Below are positions 34,300-46,825 of a stretch of DNA of 64,000 nucleotides, piece by piece; the first letter of the stretch is position 1; the number at the start of each line of letters is the position of its first letter. The notes beneath the pieces were generated by a model, which saw only the letters and a program-made list of their open reading frames with translations, was not told the DNA's origin and ran no database searches. The stretch comes from Dasypus novemcinctus (Eukaryota; Chordata; Mammalia; Cingulata; Dasypodidae). The position numbers were made by a program, and so were the translations under genes. The stretch lies in NCBI RefSeq assembly GCF_030445035.2, contig NC_080677.1:25617513-25681512 (forward strand). The letters run 5' to 3'.

Positions 34300-35644
34300 T
34301 AAGTATCAGAACTCTCCTTAAAGCCAAACTTAAGTAAATCCTCTTCATATCACAACTTGCAAAGCTAGATTAGGAAGGCAAGACCACAGACAATATTGTA
34401 AATCCCTGGTCTCTCCATTTCTTTATGACCTGTTGACTTCTTTTAGGAGGTTAACTCGTCTACTGATACAATACATATTTACTAAACAGAGGAAAAAATC
34501 CACAGTTGTGTTCGAGGAGCTTGCAGAACTATCCCAGCAGGAAAAGAAAATATTAGTTCTGAAATACAGTGAGAGAGAGGTAGGTAGAAGAAAAGAGAGG
34601 AACAGAATTCTCCAGGACTTTGAAAGAGGGAAAGACGACTGCCATCAAGGGAGACTAGGAACATCTCGAGACAACAATACTGACCTATTCATCGCCCAAC
34701 CTCATTTCAGAAAAGATGTGAGGGGCTTATAAGGGCACAGTAAAAGTTGGAGCAAATAAATGGACAAAAAAAGAGAAACATGTTACGTGGAACCAGAAAA
34801 TGGGCCTAAACATGCAGTCCCAACATGCCTCCTTCAAGGACTCCAAAAGGGCCTCCCATGGGGCACTCCGTACCCTGATGCGGAGATAATATTTTCCATC
34901 TGAGCCTTGAAGGAAAGGTTGGTGTTTGGGTTGAACATTGTTGAAATAATGGCAAGCTTGAGAATTAAGGGTTTTGTAACATTCTCCTCCAGGCAGCCAG
35001 AGTGGAGGCCATCTTCCTGTCCCAGGGATTGAGCTCTCAGGGGCCTGACTCCTCCAAGAAGCCACTTACTCTGACTATGCCTTGGCAGTTGGGTGCTGCT
35101 GTGTATTATAAAGCCAGAATCGACAAAACCCTTAATACATGTGAAGCCAACATACCTTCCAGAGTTTAGCTGCTAAAAGAGAAAAATAACACCAGCTAAT
35201 GCAATACAGCATAAATAGAAGGGTTATGGGGGGGACAACATCTGATACCTTCTTAACAGCTTTCTATTTCTTTTTTAGAACCCTCTCTAATATTGTTTTG
35301 GTACTTAATCCACACACTCTTGCTTTTCATATCAGAAGATGTTAACATAAAGAGAAAAGTGTGATTTTCAAAAATGTTATGCTCACGCTGTTTGCTATAA
35401 ATTATAATAATCATGTGATTTTGATGACATCTTATATTGTAAGTCTTTCAGAAGTACTAGAGCACAATGTTCAAAGAGAGTATTATTCTAAAATCCATAC
35501 AGCTAATATACCAAATACTAAGCAATGACAATACATTACTAAACATTATTTATATCACTAACACTGATATCCTGACTGACACATACAAAGGTGGGACACA
35601 ACGTCTTACTATAAAAGTAAAACATAATCATTGAAGAATATTCT
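34300..35644. other. unique non-coding DNA
   Basis: No gene or repeat that I can name. Two frames of about 100 codons (34433-34732 plus strand, 34727-35065 minus strand) have no family features. Confidence 0.5.
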
Positions 35645-35818
35645 GAAAATACAATATTGAATAACAGTGATGGTAATGGGCATCCTTGTCTTTTTCCCAA
35701 TCTTTCAGTCTTTCACCATTGAGTACAATGCTGGTGTGGGTTTTTCATATACGTGCTTTACCATGTTGGGAAAGTTTCCTTTTATTCCTATCTTTCAGAG
35801 TTTTTTCATCAAGAATGG

Positions 35819-36425
35819 CTGGACTGACAATGTTAGGTCCTGAGCCTCAACAGACTCCAGCACCTACAATCTGATCTATTGGACTTACCACACTCAGCTA
35901 AGATGGAGTTGAAGAAGGACAACCACCACACCATGGAGCCTAGAGTGATTACAACTGAAAATGGGAGGATTGCATCCAGCATCCATGTGGAATCTGAGCC
36001 TCCTCTTGACATAGAGGTGCAATGGACACAACCAATCCAATGTCCACATAGAAGAGGTGGCATTGGATTGGGAAAAGTGGACATGGTGGACGATGGGTAT
36101 GGGGAAAGGCAGGAAGAGATGAGAGGTGGAGGCGTCTTTGGGACATGGAGCTGCCCTGGATGGTGCTTCAGAGGTAATCGCCGGACATTGTAAATCCTCA
36201 CAGGGCCCACTGGATGGAATGGAGGAGAGTATGGGCCATGATGTGGACCATTGACTATGAGGTGCAGAGGTACCCAAAGATGTACTTACCAAATCCAATG
36301 GATGTGTCATGATGATGGGAACGAGTGTTGTTGGGGGGGGGGAGAGGGAGGGTGGGGGGTGGGGCTGAATGGGACCTCACATATATATTCTTAATGTAAT
36401 ATTATTACAAAGTCAATAAAAAAAA
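35819..36425 (+). mobile_element. G-tail retroposon, copy B, with a 104-codon open frame
   Basis: A 607-bp sense-strand insert in L1. An 8-bp duplication aagaatgg flanks it (35811-35818 and 36426-36433). It starts ctggactgac...ggtcctgagcctcaac. The open frame at 35879-36193 has HSAKMELKK, then SEPPLDIEVQ, GKVDM.DGYGE, PGWCFRGN and a final RTL then TAA. A G-rich tract (36331-36362), gggacctcacatatat, an AATAAA and poly(A) follow. No known protein family is visible. It may be the 3' UTR of a young L1 rather than a gene. Confidence 0.85.
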
Positions 36426-37600
36426 AAGAATGGATATTAGATTGCGTTAAATGTCTTTTCCATGTCACTCAAGATGATCATGTGATTTTTCTTCTTTAAT
36501 TTATCAATGTAGTTTATTATACTAACTGATTTTCTAATGTTGAACAACCCTCGCATATCAGGGATAAAACCCACTTGATCATGATGATTAATTCTGCTCA
36601 TATGCTGTTGGATTCGATTAGCAAGTATTTTGTTGAGGAGTTTTGCATCTTTATTCATTAGAGAAATTGGTCTATAATTTTCTTTCCTTATATTATCTTT
36701 ATCTGGCTTTGGTATCAGGGTGATGTTGGCTGTATAGAATAAGTTTGGTAGCATTCTTTGCTATTTTAGTTTTTGGAAGAGTTTGAGCAAGATTGGTATT
36801 TGAATAATTGGTACAATTCATCTGTGAAGCTATATGGTTCTGGGCTTTTCAACTTTGGGAGGTTTTGATAACTGTTTCAATCTTCTTACTTGTGCTTAGT
36901 TTGCTGAGGTCTTCTATTTTTTCTAGGGTTAGTGTAGATGGTATGCGTGTTGCTAGGAATTTGTCCATTTTGTCTACATTGTCTAGTTTGTGGGAGTACA
37001 GTTGTTCTATACTCTTATGACCTCTTATTTCAGCGGGGTCAGTAGTAATGTTCTCCTTCAGCAGGGTCGAGTTTCCCCCTCTCATTTCTGAATTTATTTA
37101 TTTGTGTCTTCCTTTTTTCATTGTCAGTCTAGTCGATTGTTGGTCTTCTCAAAGAACCAGCTTTTGCTTTTGTTGATTCTCTTTACTGTTTTTTGTTCTC
37201 AATTTTATTTATTTATGCTCTAGTCTTTGTTATTTCTTTCCTTCAGCTTGGTTTGAGATTACTTTGCTGTACTTTTTCTAGTTACTGCAGGTGTTCAGTT
37301 AGGTATTTGACTTTAGCTTTTCCTTTTAATGTATGCATTGAGGGCTATAAATTTCCCCCTTAGCACTGCCTTTGCTGCATCCCATAAGTTTTGATATGTT
37401 GTATTCTCGTTTTCATTCCTTCTTGAGATATTTACTGATTTCTCTTGCAATATCTTCTTTGACTGATTATTTAAGAGTGTGTTGTTTAACATCCAAATAT
37501 TTGTGAATTTTCCCTTTCTTCCCCTTTTATTGCTTTCCAGCTTCATTCTATTATTATCAGAGATAGTATTTAGGGGATTGAATCTTTTTACTGACAATAT

Positions 37601-38194
37601 GATAGCCAGGCCCTGAGCCTCAACAGACTCCAGCTCCTACAATCTGAATTATTGGACTCACCTCACTCAGCTAAGATGGAGTTGAAGAAGGGCAACCACC
37701 ACACCATGGAGCCTAGAGTGCCTACAACTGAAAGCAGGATTGCATCCAGTAACCATGTGGAATCTGAGCCTCCTCTTGACATAGAGGTGCAACAGACACA
37801 ACCAATCCAAGGACCTCAGAGAAAAGGTGGCAATGGAGTGGGAAAAGTGGACATGGTGGCTGATGGTTATGGGGAATGGCAGGAAGAAATGAGATGTGGA
37901 GGCGCCTTTGGGACTTGGAGTGGCCCTGGATGGTGCTTCAGGGGCAATCACCGGACATTGTAAATCCTCCCAGGGCTCACTGGATGGAATGGGGGAGAGT
38001 GTGGGCCATGATGTGGACCAATGACCATGAGGTGCACAGATACCCAGAGATGTACTTACCAAATGCAATGGATGTGTCATGATGATGGGAGTGAGTGTTG
38101 CTGGGTGGGGGGAGGGGTGCAGTGGGGGTGGTGGGGTCGAATGGGACCTCATATTTTTTTAATGTAATATTTTTACAAAATCAATTAAAAAAAA
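37601..38194 (+). mobile_element. G-tail retroposon, copy C, with a 103-codon open frame
   Basis: The 5' end (tagccaggccctgagcctc) lies within about 16 bases of copy B's start in alignment. The frame 37652-37963 is open from the same ATG to the same TAA; against copy B it has one codon fewer and about 17 changed residues. It ends with a G-rich tract (38101-38138), gggacctcat, then tcaattaaa and poly(A). The target duplication is short (aatat, 37596-37600 and 38195-38199), so the left border may be off by a few bases. Confidence 0.8.
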
Positions 38195-38525
38195 AATATT
38201 GAAACTTATTTTATGACCTAACTTATGGTCTATCCTGGAGAAAGATTCACAAGCACTTGAGAAGATCGTATATCCTGCTGTTTTGGGTACAATATTCTAT
38301 ATATGTCTGTTAAGTCTAGTTCATTTATCCAATTATTCAAGCTGTTTCCTTACTGATTCTTTGTCAGATGTTGTATCCAAAGATGAGAGTGTTTAATTGA
38401 ACTCTCCAACTATTATTGTAGAGACATATATCTCTCCCTTCAGTTTTACCAGTGTTTGCCTCATGTATTTTGGAGCACCCAGGTTAGGTGCATAAATAGT
38501 TAATATTGTTATCTCTTCCTGGTTA

Positions 38526-38705
38526 ATTTCTCCACCAAGATTCACTCTGGGTCATGCCCTACCAAAGTGATCTAATCAAAAGGAAAGTCCCTTAACTTAA
38601 TCTAACCAAAAGGTCCCATCTACAATAGGTTTACACACACAGAAATGGATCACCTTCAAAAGCAGGATTTTCTGGGGTGCACAAAAGCTTCAAACTGCCA
38701 CACTT
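38526..38705. repeat. unclassified repeat-like fragment
   Basis: The text changes from L1 to ctccaccaagattcactctg, then tgccctaccaaagtgatctaat, with an aaaagtccc/aaaggtccc pair, ending caaactgccaca. The terminal CA and the style suggest an LTR 3' part, but I cannot name it. Confidence 0.35.
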
Positions 38706-41700
38706 GGGTCTTGTTAAAAGGTCACTCCAAATTATGGTATAATTCTTAGCTCCATTATGTTTTGTTGGTAAAATATAAGTTCTATGTGAATTTTTAAATC
38801 ACAAAACTAAAATCAGGGCTAAAATACAAGTATACAACTTAAGTTCAGGAAATCCTTTACCGAAAGGTATTTTTCAGTTGTGAATCAAAATATTTTATCA
38901 TTTTTAGAATTTATATTTTAAAATTGATAATGTTAAAAATTGTTAATAAGTACCTTCTTTCCTTTTAGCAGCCAGTAAAATGTGTAAGGTAATTAGTTAG
39001 GTATATTTTAAAATATTTATGTATATTAATGTATGTATATAGAGTTTTGTACTAAAGTGACTCAAATAAAAAAGAAATGATTTGGTAAGTAATTATGCTA
39101 GTAGATCAATTATATTGATGATGATTTCCAGGAAAATATTTTACAAATACACTCCTTCACATACAAATGCTCAGGATAATATGTGTTTGTAGCAACAAAA
39201 GTCACCTTAAACTCTTAAACCTGAGATAGGAAGCCTTTGGAATTTACAATGGTAGCCATTCTTTCACAGAACAAGGGCAATCATGGGATATATAAATAAA
39301 AGGAGAATAATGAAAGAGGAGTTTGAAATAGATGCAAATCACTGCAGTCATGCTCATTCAAAACAACCATTATATAGCAAACAATATGCTTCAGTTCTAT
39401 GGCATGGGAAATTAAGAGAGAGAATCAATAAGTGAAGAGAATGGATTGGAGGAATAGGCAAAGGGAGAGAAGGATTGCTTATGGCAGATGAACACAGAAA
39501 CACATGAGAAAGACAGAAACTGAGTTAAAGAAAGACAGTCAGAAGGACACATATAAACAGGACCTGACACATCCAAAAAGTGAGAGAGAGAAATAAGAAC
39601 ATGGAGAACAGAGATGAGTACATGGGTGCATGCACAGAGTAAAAAACATCCATGGAAACCAAATATGCAGAAAAAGAACACAGAAGCACAGTAACACACT
39701 CTCTTGTAACATTTCTTGAATAAAGCTATTAAAGATGATCAGAAATGTTGTGTTTTTGCAACTATAGGCATACATGGACCATTACATCTTGATACTGGTA
39801 TCCACAGGCTGGGTGAAATTAACCTAAGGGTGAACTCTGGCTCAAAGGTGAGAATTTGTCCATTCCTATGCAAGACACTAAAAATGTTACATATTCTGCT
39901 GCATCTCCTAAAACAGGATCCTAGAAATAATAAATAATATATCCTCTGCAGTTTTTTGACAATTCATAAATAGAAAGACCATGAACCACATTCCCATTTG
40001 TACTGACAGGCATTCCAAAACTGGCAGAGACATAGTTTGTGTAAATCAATTAGTCTTGCAACTCTCATTTTCATTTGAAATTGGTAAAAAGCCTTTTATT
40101 TCATTAAAAAAAAACCTAAATTGTAATTGTCATGAAGCATGAATCCTCTTATTAGCTGGATTTTTAAAATGTGCCATCCTCTGGGGATTGATAAAAGAAT
40201 GCTGATGTACTAGCTTCCTCCTACAGTACTAGAAAACTTACCTTCTTCCACTTTTAGCCTAATAGAGTAAATCACATAAAAATTCTATACTGGTTCTTTT
40301 GCTTTATTAAATAATCACTCAAGTCTTATTGTGGAGTGGCAAAGTTTTTTATTCCTTTCAGTTCCTCTCCTTTGAAGAAATAATATTGTAGACAAATCAC
40401 CCACATAAATCTGACAATAAATCAAATCCAAGATATTGCTGGACAATGAGATGCTTTATTAAACTTGATATACTTATAATAAGAATTCTGTGAAAAATAG
40501 GGTATCAAATTATTTGGGATCTGGGTCCCTGCATTACAAAATCTGTCACAAACCATGTCCTCTCACTATAGCCTGTGAATATCAGCATGCAGATCAGCAA
40601 AAGGCAGCAACATCCTTTCCTGGCAAGACAAGACAAATTTTAACTGATATGCCCATGTCCGCCTAGCAAAATAAAAATGCCCAATCACTGTCTCTACGTA
40701 GCATCCTCTCCAGGAAGGTGAGCTGGCTGAAGCACCGTGCCAGCCCTACGTTTCAGGTCCACATAGGATCAGCCTGGAGAAGGGCATCTTGCTTTCAACC
40801 AGAACTCTGCCTGAACTATGCCAAGCCTCCTTGCAGGGGCGCCACTTCTGAAAAAGAAGGCAGAGAGAAAGAGAGACAGGAACGGTCTAAATAATGAAAG
40901 GAATACACAAATGATCAAATTCAGCTACATTAATGCCAAGGGAAGGAATGAAGAAGTTGGAAAACAAGCAGCTTTGCGAAGTGCTGTCTGGTCCTGACAA
41001 GGGCATCACTGTGACTGACGTATTATTTGTGAAGGCCACCCATTTTCTTACCAGGCTTGGGTGTCTCAGCAATGAGGTGCCTGTGGTTGGTATACAATCC
41101 TGTGGAGTCTTGTTCTATTGATCTTTCCTCTAGGTCTGATTCTGGGATTGTAGAACAGCCACCTAGTCAAAAAACATAAACAAGGTTTTAAGCAAAGGGC
41201 AGGGAAATCTGCTTCTCCACACAGCAACTGCAGCTTAGGAACATAACAATCATAAAGATAATAAATGACGTGACAACAATCTTCAGGAGTGTATCGAAAA
41301 GAATAATCTTAAATATCTCTCTTTGGTGAAATTACTGGGAATGAGTTATTGCCCCAAAAGACATGCTATACTGATTATGACTTGGCAATAGCGGCAACTG
41401 CATCCTCTTTAAATGTATCCTTTTTAAAGCCAGAATGGACAAAACCTATAGCATATGTGATATCCATACTAAAATGGAACCTCAGCAGGAATTCCCTCCA
41501 ACACCAGAGCATTGAAAACTATAAAAGAAACAAAGCACGTTTATCATGAGGGGAAGAAACCTTGAGCAAAGAAGGTTGCTGGTGATCCGAGATGATTGTG
41601 GTAGTATTTTTCCAGAATTTGATTCTACCCCCGAATCCCAACACCTTGCAGCACAGACATGCACACTTCATAATTCAACAGCTGAGCCATGAATTGCACC

Positions 41701-42335
41701 GTGGAAGATTTAAATTTAAAGGTGACTTGAGGATGAGCTGGCAGCACTGTGCTTTTGAAATACTGTTTTCTAAATTTTATCCAGAAAAATCCTTTATGGG
41801 AAATGCAAAATCATGCGAGAATTTCCTGGAATAAATGGCAATCATTTCCTGGAAATGGACTAACATGTTGTATACTGTACATTTTTCCCCCAAAGCCTTT
41901 TCTCTTGTTAATGAAGTGTGATTTTTATTTTTATTTTTCTGAGGCTTCTCACACGCGGAGTCCAAAGCCTCAATATTCAAGTTTGGCTTTACATGTGAGG
42001 GGGTTTATGAAGTTCACATCATTCTGAGAAAAGACAGGGTATCAATATCCCTGATTTGAAAACCACATCATTCAAATGAGAGGGAAGTGGCAAAGTCCCA
42101 AGAAAATCCACCTTCTTATCCATTCTTCTGCATCAACTTGAAAAAGAAAGTGTCACTGAGGGAAACTTGAGAGAAAAGCATTTGCATATTCATAAAAGAA
42201 GAATTAGAAGTAGTCTCAGGCGTCCACCCAGCAGAAAATACAATGGATTTCACCCAGCTATATCTGAAAGTGGCAAGGCCCTACAGGGAAGGAGAGTCAG
42301 GTTGGTTTTTAATCTCTTTCAAAAAGCTGTACATC
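38706..42335. other. repeat-poor unique DNA
   Basis: About 3.6 kb with no young repeat and no gene that I recognise. Frames are short (95 codons at most). It is the longest repeat-free stretch in the window. Confidence 0.55.
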
Positions 42336-42339
42336 ATGG

Positions 42340-42590
42340 TAACAGTAACTCTCGTTATTAAGAACTTCCTACGTGCTAAAAACTCTGCCCATATTATCTC
42401 ATTTATTTCCTTCCCACAAACCACACCATGAAATAGATACGCTTCTTCTCATTTTGTAGATAAGAAAATCAAGGTGTCAAGAGAGTTGGGAACATGCCAA
42501 AGGGCCCATATTCCTAAGGAGTAAGAGAGAACTCACACCCAAATCTTACAAACCCTAAAACCCATGCCGATAACCCCTGTACTTGTGGTT
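42340..42590 (-). repeat. MIR SINE relic, reverse
   Basis: An aacttcctacgtgctaaaa block, then cattttgtagataagaaaat and a gggaacatgccaaagg block fit a reversed MIR. Confidence 0.7.
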
Positions 42591-43149
42591 CTCAGGTACA
42601 TTAGCCAAAGGGACACTGTACCTGCAGGTGGCAGGGCTAGTAACAGGTTTTATCTCACCTGATGCCCCGGCTGATCCCTAACTGTGGTTGCTTAGAGTGT
42701 CTGAGGCCAGGGCAGGCTCCATGGGGCTGGAGCTGTGCCAGAGCTAAGCAATAGCACCTTTTTCTCTTCCTAAGGCTCTTCCAATTGAGAAGGGAAATGG
42801 TGTGTGTGTGTGGAGTGGGGGCACCTCTGTAAGACTGATGACAGAAAAGAGCAGAGAGAGAGGCTCTACTCCCTGCAAAACAGAATGTTCATCCCAAGGG
42901 AAAAAAAAGGCAGAAGAAACCTAGTTTCCCCGTCCAGACTCACAAATTGTCACTTCTCCATCCCTAAGACAGAGTGAGAAAAGGAGCAAGGGGAGGCCAA
43001 GAATGTTATGCTCTGAAGCTACCTTCACACACAAAGAAATTTTAGGAGTGGGAAGAAAGGCCCCCTACCCAATGGATGGAGAAGAAGGTACTGATCAATG
43101 AGCAATGGCTGCCAGGGGGGAGCTGCAGCAGACCTTCACCAAATAATTA
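42591..43149. other. unique non-coding DNA
   Basis: There is no gene or recognisable repeat here. Confidence 0.45.
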
Positions 43150-43920
43150 GTGCCCACCTTTTATTGCTGCTGGCCCAAAACTGGGGCAAAACAGATGTAT
43201 GAAGGTTCAGAATGCACTTCCTAGCCCTTCAATTAAACAGTCACAAAGGAAAAGCCAGTGGCTACAGACAATCAACGACTAATTGTTATTTCCTCTCTTC
43301 TCCTTGGCACAAGAATTTTGCCTTGTTTGGAGCCTGGAGGATGACAAGGGGCCCTGTCCAAGTCTGCTATCCCCCAGGAGCGCACTGCACACAGGCTGCA
43401 TGCTCCTCATGACTCCCTTAGCACTTTCCACTCCCAGGCTGCGCCCACTTGCAGGGGCTGGCAGCCACCTATGCTGGGAGTCCCGCCCCATGACACAGAG
43501 GCCTCCATGCGGCCAGACAGACCACCTGTGTACAGAACTTCTGCCACTTCCAGCTTGGAAGGAACACAGAGTACAGGACCTGCATCCTGACCAGTGGGAA
43601 AGAGAAGGCAAGGAGTGAGGCAGACAACTCCCCTCCTTCCTCTCTCCCTAGGACTGATTATTTCTCTCTTGCAGAACTCCAGAATAGCGCTGCCTGCCGA
43701 GGGATGCACCTGCTGAGCCTCTCCGTGGCTCTTTGGGAGAAAAGGTCACGGGTGCAGGATGCATCACTTTGCATTACTTCATATATTTCCTCACTTCCCT
43801 TTTTCCTCATTCACTCTTACTTGGATTTGCTCTTCTCAAATAAAATTCATTACTTTAATCCTTGTCTCAGGCTCTGTTTTCCTGCGAAAACCCTTGGTAC
43901 TGGAGGAAGTCCTAAAAAGC
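43150..43920 (+). mobile_element. possible retroviral LTR relic
   Basis: The last 150 bases look like the end of an LTR: a tttgctcttctcaaataaaa signal at about 43828-43846, then ttactttaatccttgtctca and a ggctctgttttcctgcg end. The upstream GC-rich text may be its U3. No internal genes, partner LTR or target duplication are seen. The borders are guesses. Confidence 0.4.
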
Positions 43921-44254
43921 AGCCCTTCAAGGTGGAAATTTGGAATAAGACTGCCCGCTCATCTGAAAGGAATAGGGGCTCCAAGGCTGGTGGTAAAAGG
44001 GATGGTAAAACCCTGTTAGCAACTCCTTAACCTTTCACCCATGGTTAGCTGGGACAATGGGTATGTAGAGGTCAAGGCACTGGGAGATCAAGTAGCTGTG
44101 TCATGGGAATATTTATAATTATGTGGATTCTGGAGGAGGGTGGCTGCTTCTGATGACTAGATGCCTTGCCAGAAAAAAAAAAAAAGGCTTGTGCAGTTAA
44201 CTGGCAACCTGAGGCATATTCTGAAAGCCAGGTGGCCTCTTTGGTCTTGCTCTT
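43921..44254. other. unique non-coding DNA
   Basis: There is no gene or recognisable repeat here. Confidence 0.45.
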
Positions 44255-44352
44255 TTAAGTCTGGTCGTTGCACCAGCAGCTTGGACATCATCTGGGAGCT
44301 TGTTAGAGATACAGAATCTGGGGCTCCTCCCCAGGCCTGCTGAATTACAATC
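44255..44352 (+). mobile_element. MER5A-like hAT MITE fragment
   Basis: The text ctgggagcttgttagagat, then ggggctcctccccaggcctg and ctgaattacaatctgc, follows the MER5A order (hAT-Charlie, non-autonomous). Both ends are lost. Confidence 0.75.
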
Positions 44353-44704
44353 TGCTAAGTTCAGATGAGTATATGTAATGAGAGTTCTGCAGGGAGAGAA
44401 AATATTTGTTAAAAATTTAACAGGAAGCAGAAGAAGAATGGAAAGAAAATATAAAGCTTCCAAACTAACAGTGACCTTCTGAAGCCCATCCGTGGAAGTG
44501 GAACCGGGGTCCACAGACGCCAGCTGAAGTAGTCTTGGCTTGGAGCCCAATCCAGAAAATGAGAAGGGGAAGAAAAACTCCAGCTGGATGAAATCATTCA
44601 AACACAAATCGCATGTGTGACATGTACAAGCCAGCAGGCAAAATTAATCAAGGGCTGGCTTCCTGATCTGCAAATCAGGCAATGGTCCACTAGGAAAGCA
44701 GGGA

Positions 44705-44830
44705 ACTAATGATACTTGTGGACCTACTGTGTGCCAGGCACTCCGCTATACATTTGACAGATAGCAGACTCACTTAACCCTCAAGCAACCCCTTATGTGT
44801 TTACTGCCCCGTTTTCCATCTGTAAAGGTA
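44705..44830 (-). repeat. MIR fragment, reverse
   Basis: Seen are cctactgtgtgccaggcact, an actcacttaaccctcaagc block and a ttccatctgtaaagg piece. This is the reversed MIR 3' half. Confidence 0.65.
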
Positions 44831-45434
44831 CTCACGTTGTGTTTTTTTCTTCTGTTGTCACTACCTAGGTCATTTTGGGCCTCCTTGCCTCAGGAAAAGT
44901 TTAATAGGAGGCCAAGTCAAGGATAGCCAGAAAATTCTTTCCTTTCTGTTTTCCATAGTCTGAGTTCATTGACGAGACAGAGCTTAGCCTCTTTGGGGAA
45001 AAGCTTTCCTTCAGTCTTAAATCTGAGGGAGAAAGCTCAGAGGGTGAGACAGAGCTGGGAGCCTGGCTGACTAAAAAGCAGAAGCCCGAGACCCCAAGGT
45101 AAGAAGGCATCGGAGGGATGGAGGCAAGGAGCACAGCAGGGCTTGGCCTCAGGAGCCCCCACCTCACCAAGGACTCCCCTGGCCCACTGGGCGACAGGCG
45201 CAGCAGGCCCTTGAGTTCAGGCCTCCGCTGTTGCCTGAGGCAATGAGGCTGCTGGCAGCTACTGAAGCCTCGTTTTCTGAACTCTGCATAAGCCTCTTTG
45301 GATGCGAGGGGGCTGGAGAGAGTGGGAAATAATAACTGAGATTGAATTTTCCACCTTCTTGCTCTAAAGAAAAATAATTTTTAAAATATATGTCTTGCAT
45401 CACTGACTTAACTTTTAGACTGTTATACCTGCTG
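44831..45434. other. unique non-coding DNA
   Basis: There is no gene or recognisable repeat here. Confidence 0.45.
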
Positions 45435-45540
45435 CAAAGTCTCAATTTAATCAAATGAAAGTCAAGAGATTATATCATTTGCCAAAGATCACACAGCAAA
45501 TCTATGTGCCTCTGTATCCCAGCTCTGTGCAGGACAGTAA
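45435..45540 (-). repeat. possible MIR fragment, reverse
   Basis: A catttgccaaagatcacaca block resembles the reversed MIR zone 'gtgtgaccttgggcaa'. It is short and diverged. Confidence 0.45.
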
Positions 45541-46125
45541 AAGTTTCTCAAAAGAACCAGCTTTTAAAATGTCTAATCCATGTAAACCAACTTTTAAAAA
45601 ATACAATGAAAATGAACAAAATGAACTACTAGAAAAGTGAAAAGAATAAAATACCAGCCTTTGTCTTTCAGTATTAGCTTCAAGTGTTATAAAATCACTG
45701 TGTCAATTGCTAGAAAAACAAAAGAAAACAAACAAAACACCAGTCTCAGTTACAGGAATCAGAAAGTTTTCAGACAGATGCTAATCTTCCAGTCACACTT
45801 TAGTAGCCCTGACTACAGAATATGGTCTACCTTAAGTAACATGATACAAAGAATTAGAGCAATAAATAATAATAATAATGATGTGATGATGATGATGATG
45901 CAGCAAACTCCTATTTAAGAGCCAGTAAATTCATTTCAGCAGCACAACTGCATCCCTTCTACTCAAATTTCACCCTGCTGGCAGTTCCCTCCATACTACT
46001 GTGTTCACAACAGTCCCCTTCACTTACGACAGAGGGATGACCAGGTTCCCCCTTTCACCGCTGCTGCTACAAGCATTCAAGTTCCACTTCTTTTTCTGTG
46101 GTCTTCTGTAAGGTGGAGTTTCATT
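45541..46125. other. unique DNA with a short triplet repeat
   Basis: An AATAAT/GATGAT triplet patch is at 45862-45902. No gene is seen. Confidence 0.6.
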
Positions 46126-46140
46126 AAGAAGTCATTCTGG

Positions 46141-46565
46141 GTGGTGGACTTGGTCTAGTGATTAGGGTGTCCGTCTACCACATGGGAGGTCCGCAGTTCA
46201 AACCTTGGGCCTCCTTGACCCGTGTGGAGCTGGCCCATGCGCAGTAAAGATGCGCGCAAGGAGTGCCGTGCCACATAGGGGTGTCCCCCACATAGGGGAG
46301 CCCCATGCACAAGGAGTGCGCCCCGTAAGGAGAGCTGCCCAGTGTGAAACAAAGTGCAGCCTGCCCAGGAATGGTGCTGCACACACGGAGAACTGACACA
46401 AGATGACGCAACAAAAAGAAACATAGATTTCTGTGCCTCTGACAACAACAGAGGCGAACAAAGAAGACACAGCAAATAGACACAGAGAATAGACAACCGG
46501 GGTAGGGAGGAGGGGAGAGAAATAAATAAATAAATAAATAAATAAATAAATCTTTAAAAAAAAAA
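46141..46565 (+). mobile_element. DAS-type SINE with perfect 15-bp target duplication
   Basis: The head gtggtggacttggtctagtg has a ggttcaaacc-like box, followed by the body with the agctgacac...agatgacgcaac block kept (its tail is about ten aaat units long). A perfect 15-bp duplication aagaagtcattctgg flanks it (46126-46140 and 46566-46580). Confidence 0.95.
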
Positions 46566-46825
46566 AAGAAGTCATTCTGGCATCCTAAATCTGAACTCTG
46601 GATGCATTTTCTCATAGGAACAAAGTTACAAATGGTAGCTTTATTACAGAGTCTGTTACAATTAAATTATTCCTTTTTAGACTTTTCTGGACTAATCTGG
46701 AAACCTAACCGCTATAGGTAATATTTTAAATAGTGACACTTGTATTATGAATTGCAAGCAATCAGCATAGAAGCATTTGGGATAAAACTGTTTATAAATT
46801 GGAGATTACACCCATGTGTTTAAAA

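Larger units (their letters stand above)
35645..38525 (-). mobile_element. LINE-1 ORF2 fragment, antisense, with two retroposon insertions
   Basis: Read on the minus strand, it covers much of ORF2, from the endonuclease side (38525) to the RT middle (35645). The frame at 36437-36754 keeps RT signatures: [35 protein letters not shown] and a changed SDMEKTFN where the family has an aspartate-containing A motif. Stops and shifts break the rest. The G-tail retroposon entered twice: 35819-36425 and 37601-38194. Confidence 0.85.

Noticed and set aside
33784-34348. Overlapping frames of about 100-150 codons on the minus strand
   Set aside because: They lie on the reverse of the SINE at 33865-34282 and have no family features.
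34433-34732. 99-codon charged open frame
   Set aside because: No recognisable domain or signal, no splice context, and frames of this size occur by chance in this much DNA.
36437-36754. Reverse-transcriptase-like frame as a possible domesticated gene
   Set aside because: It is a fragment of an L1 ORF2 inside a larger decayed L1, with flanking L1 text in other frames and a changed catalytic zone.
43279-43618. Two overlapping frames of about 110 codons in GC-rich text
   Set aside because: Both strands are open over the same bases, as is common in GC-rich DNA; the context looks like an LTR relic rather than a gene.
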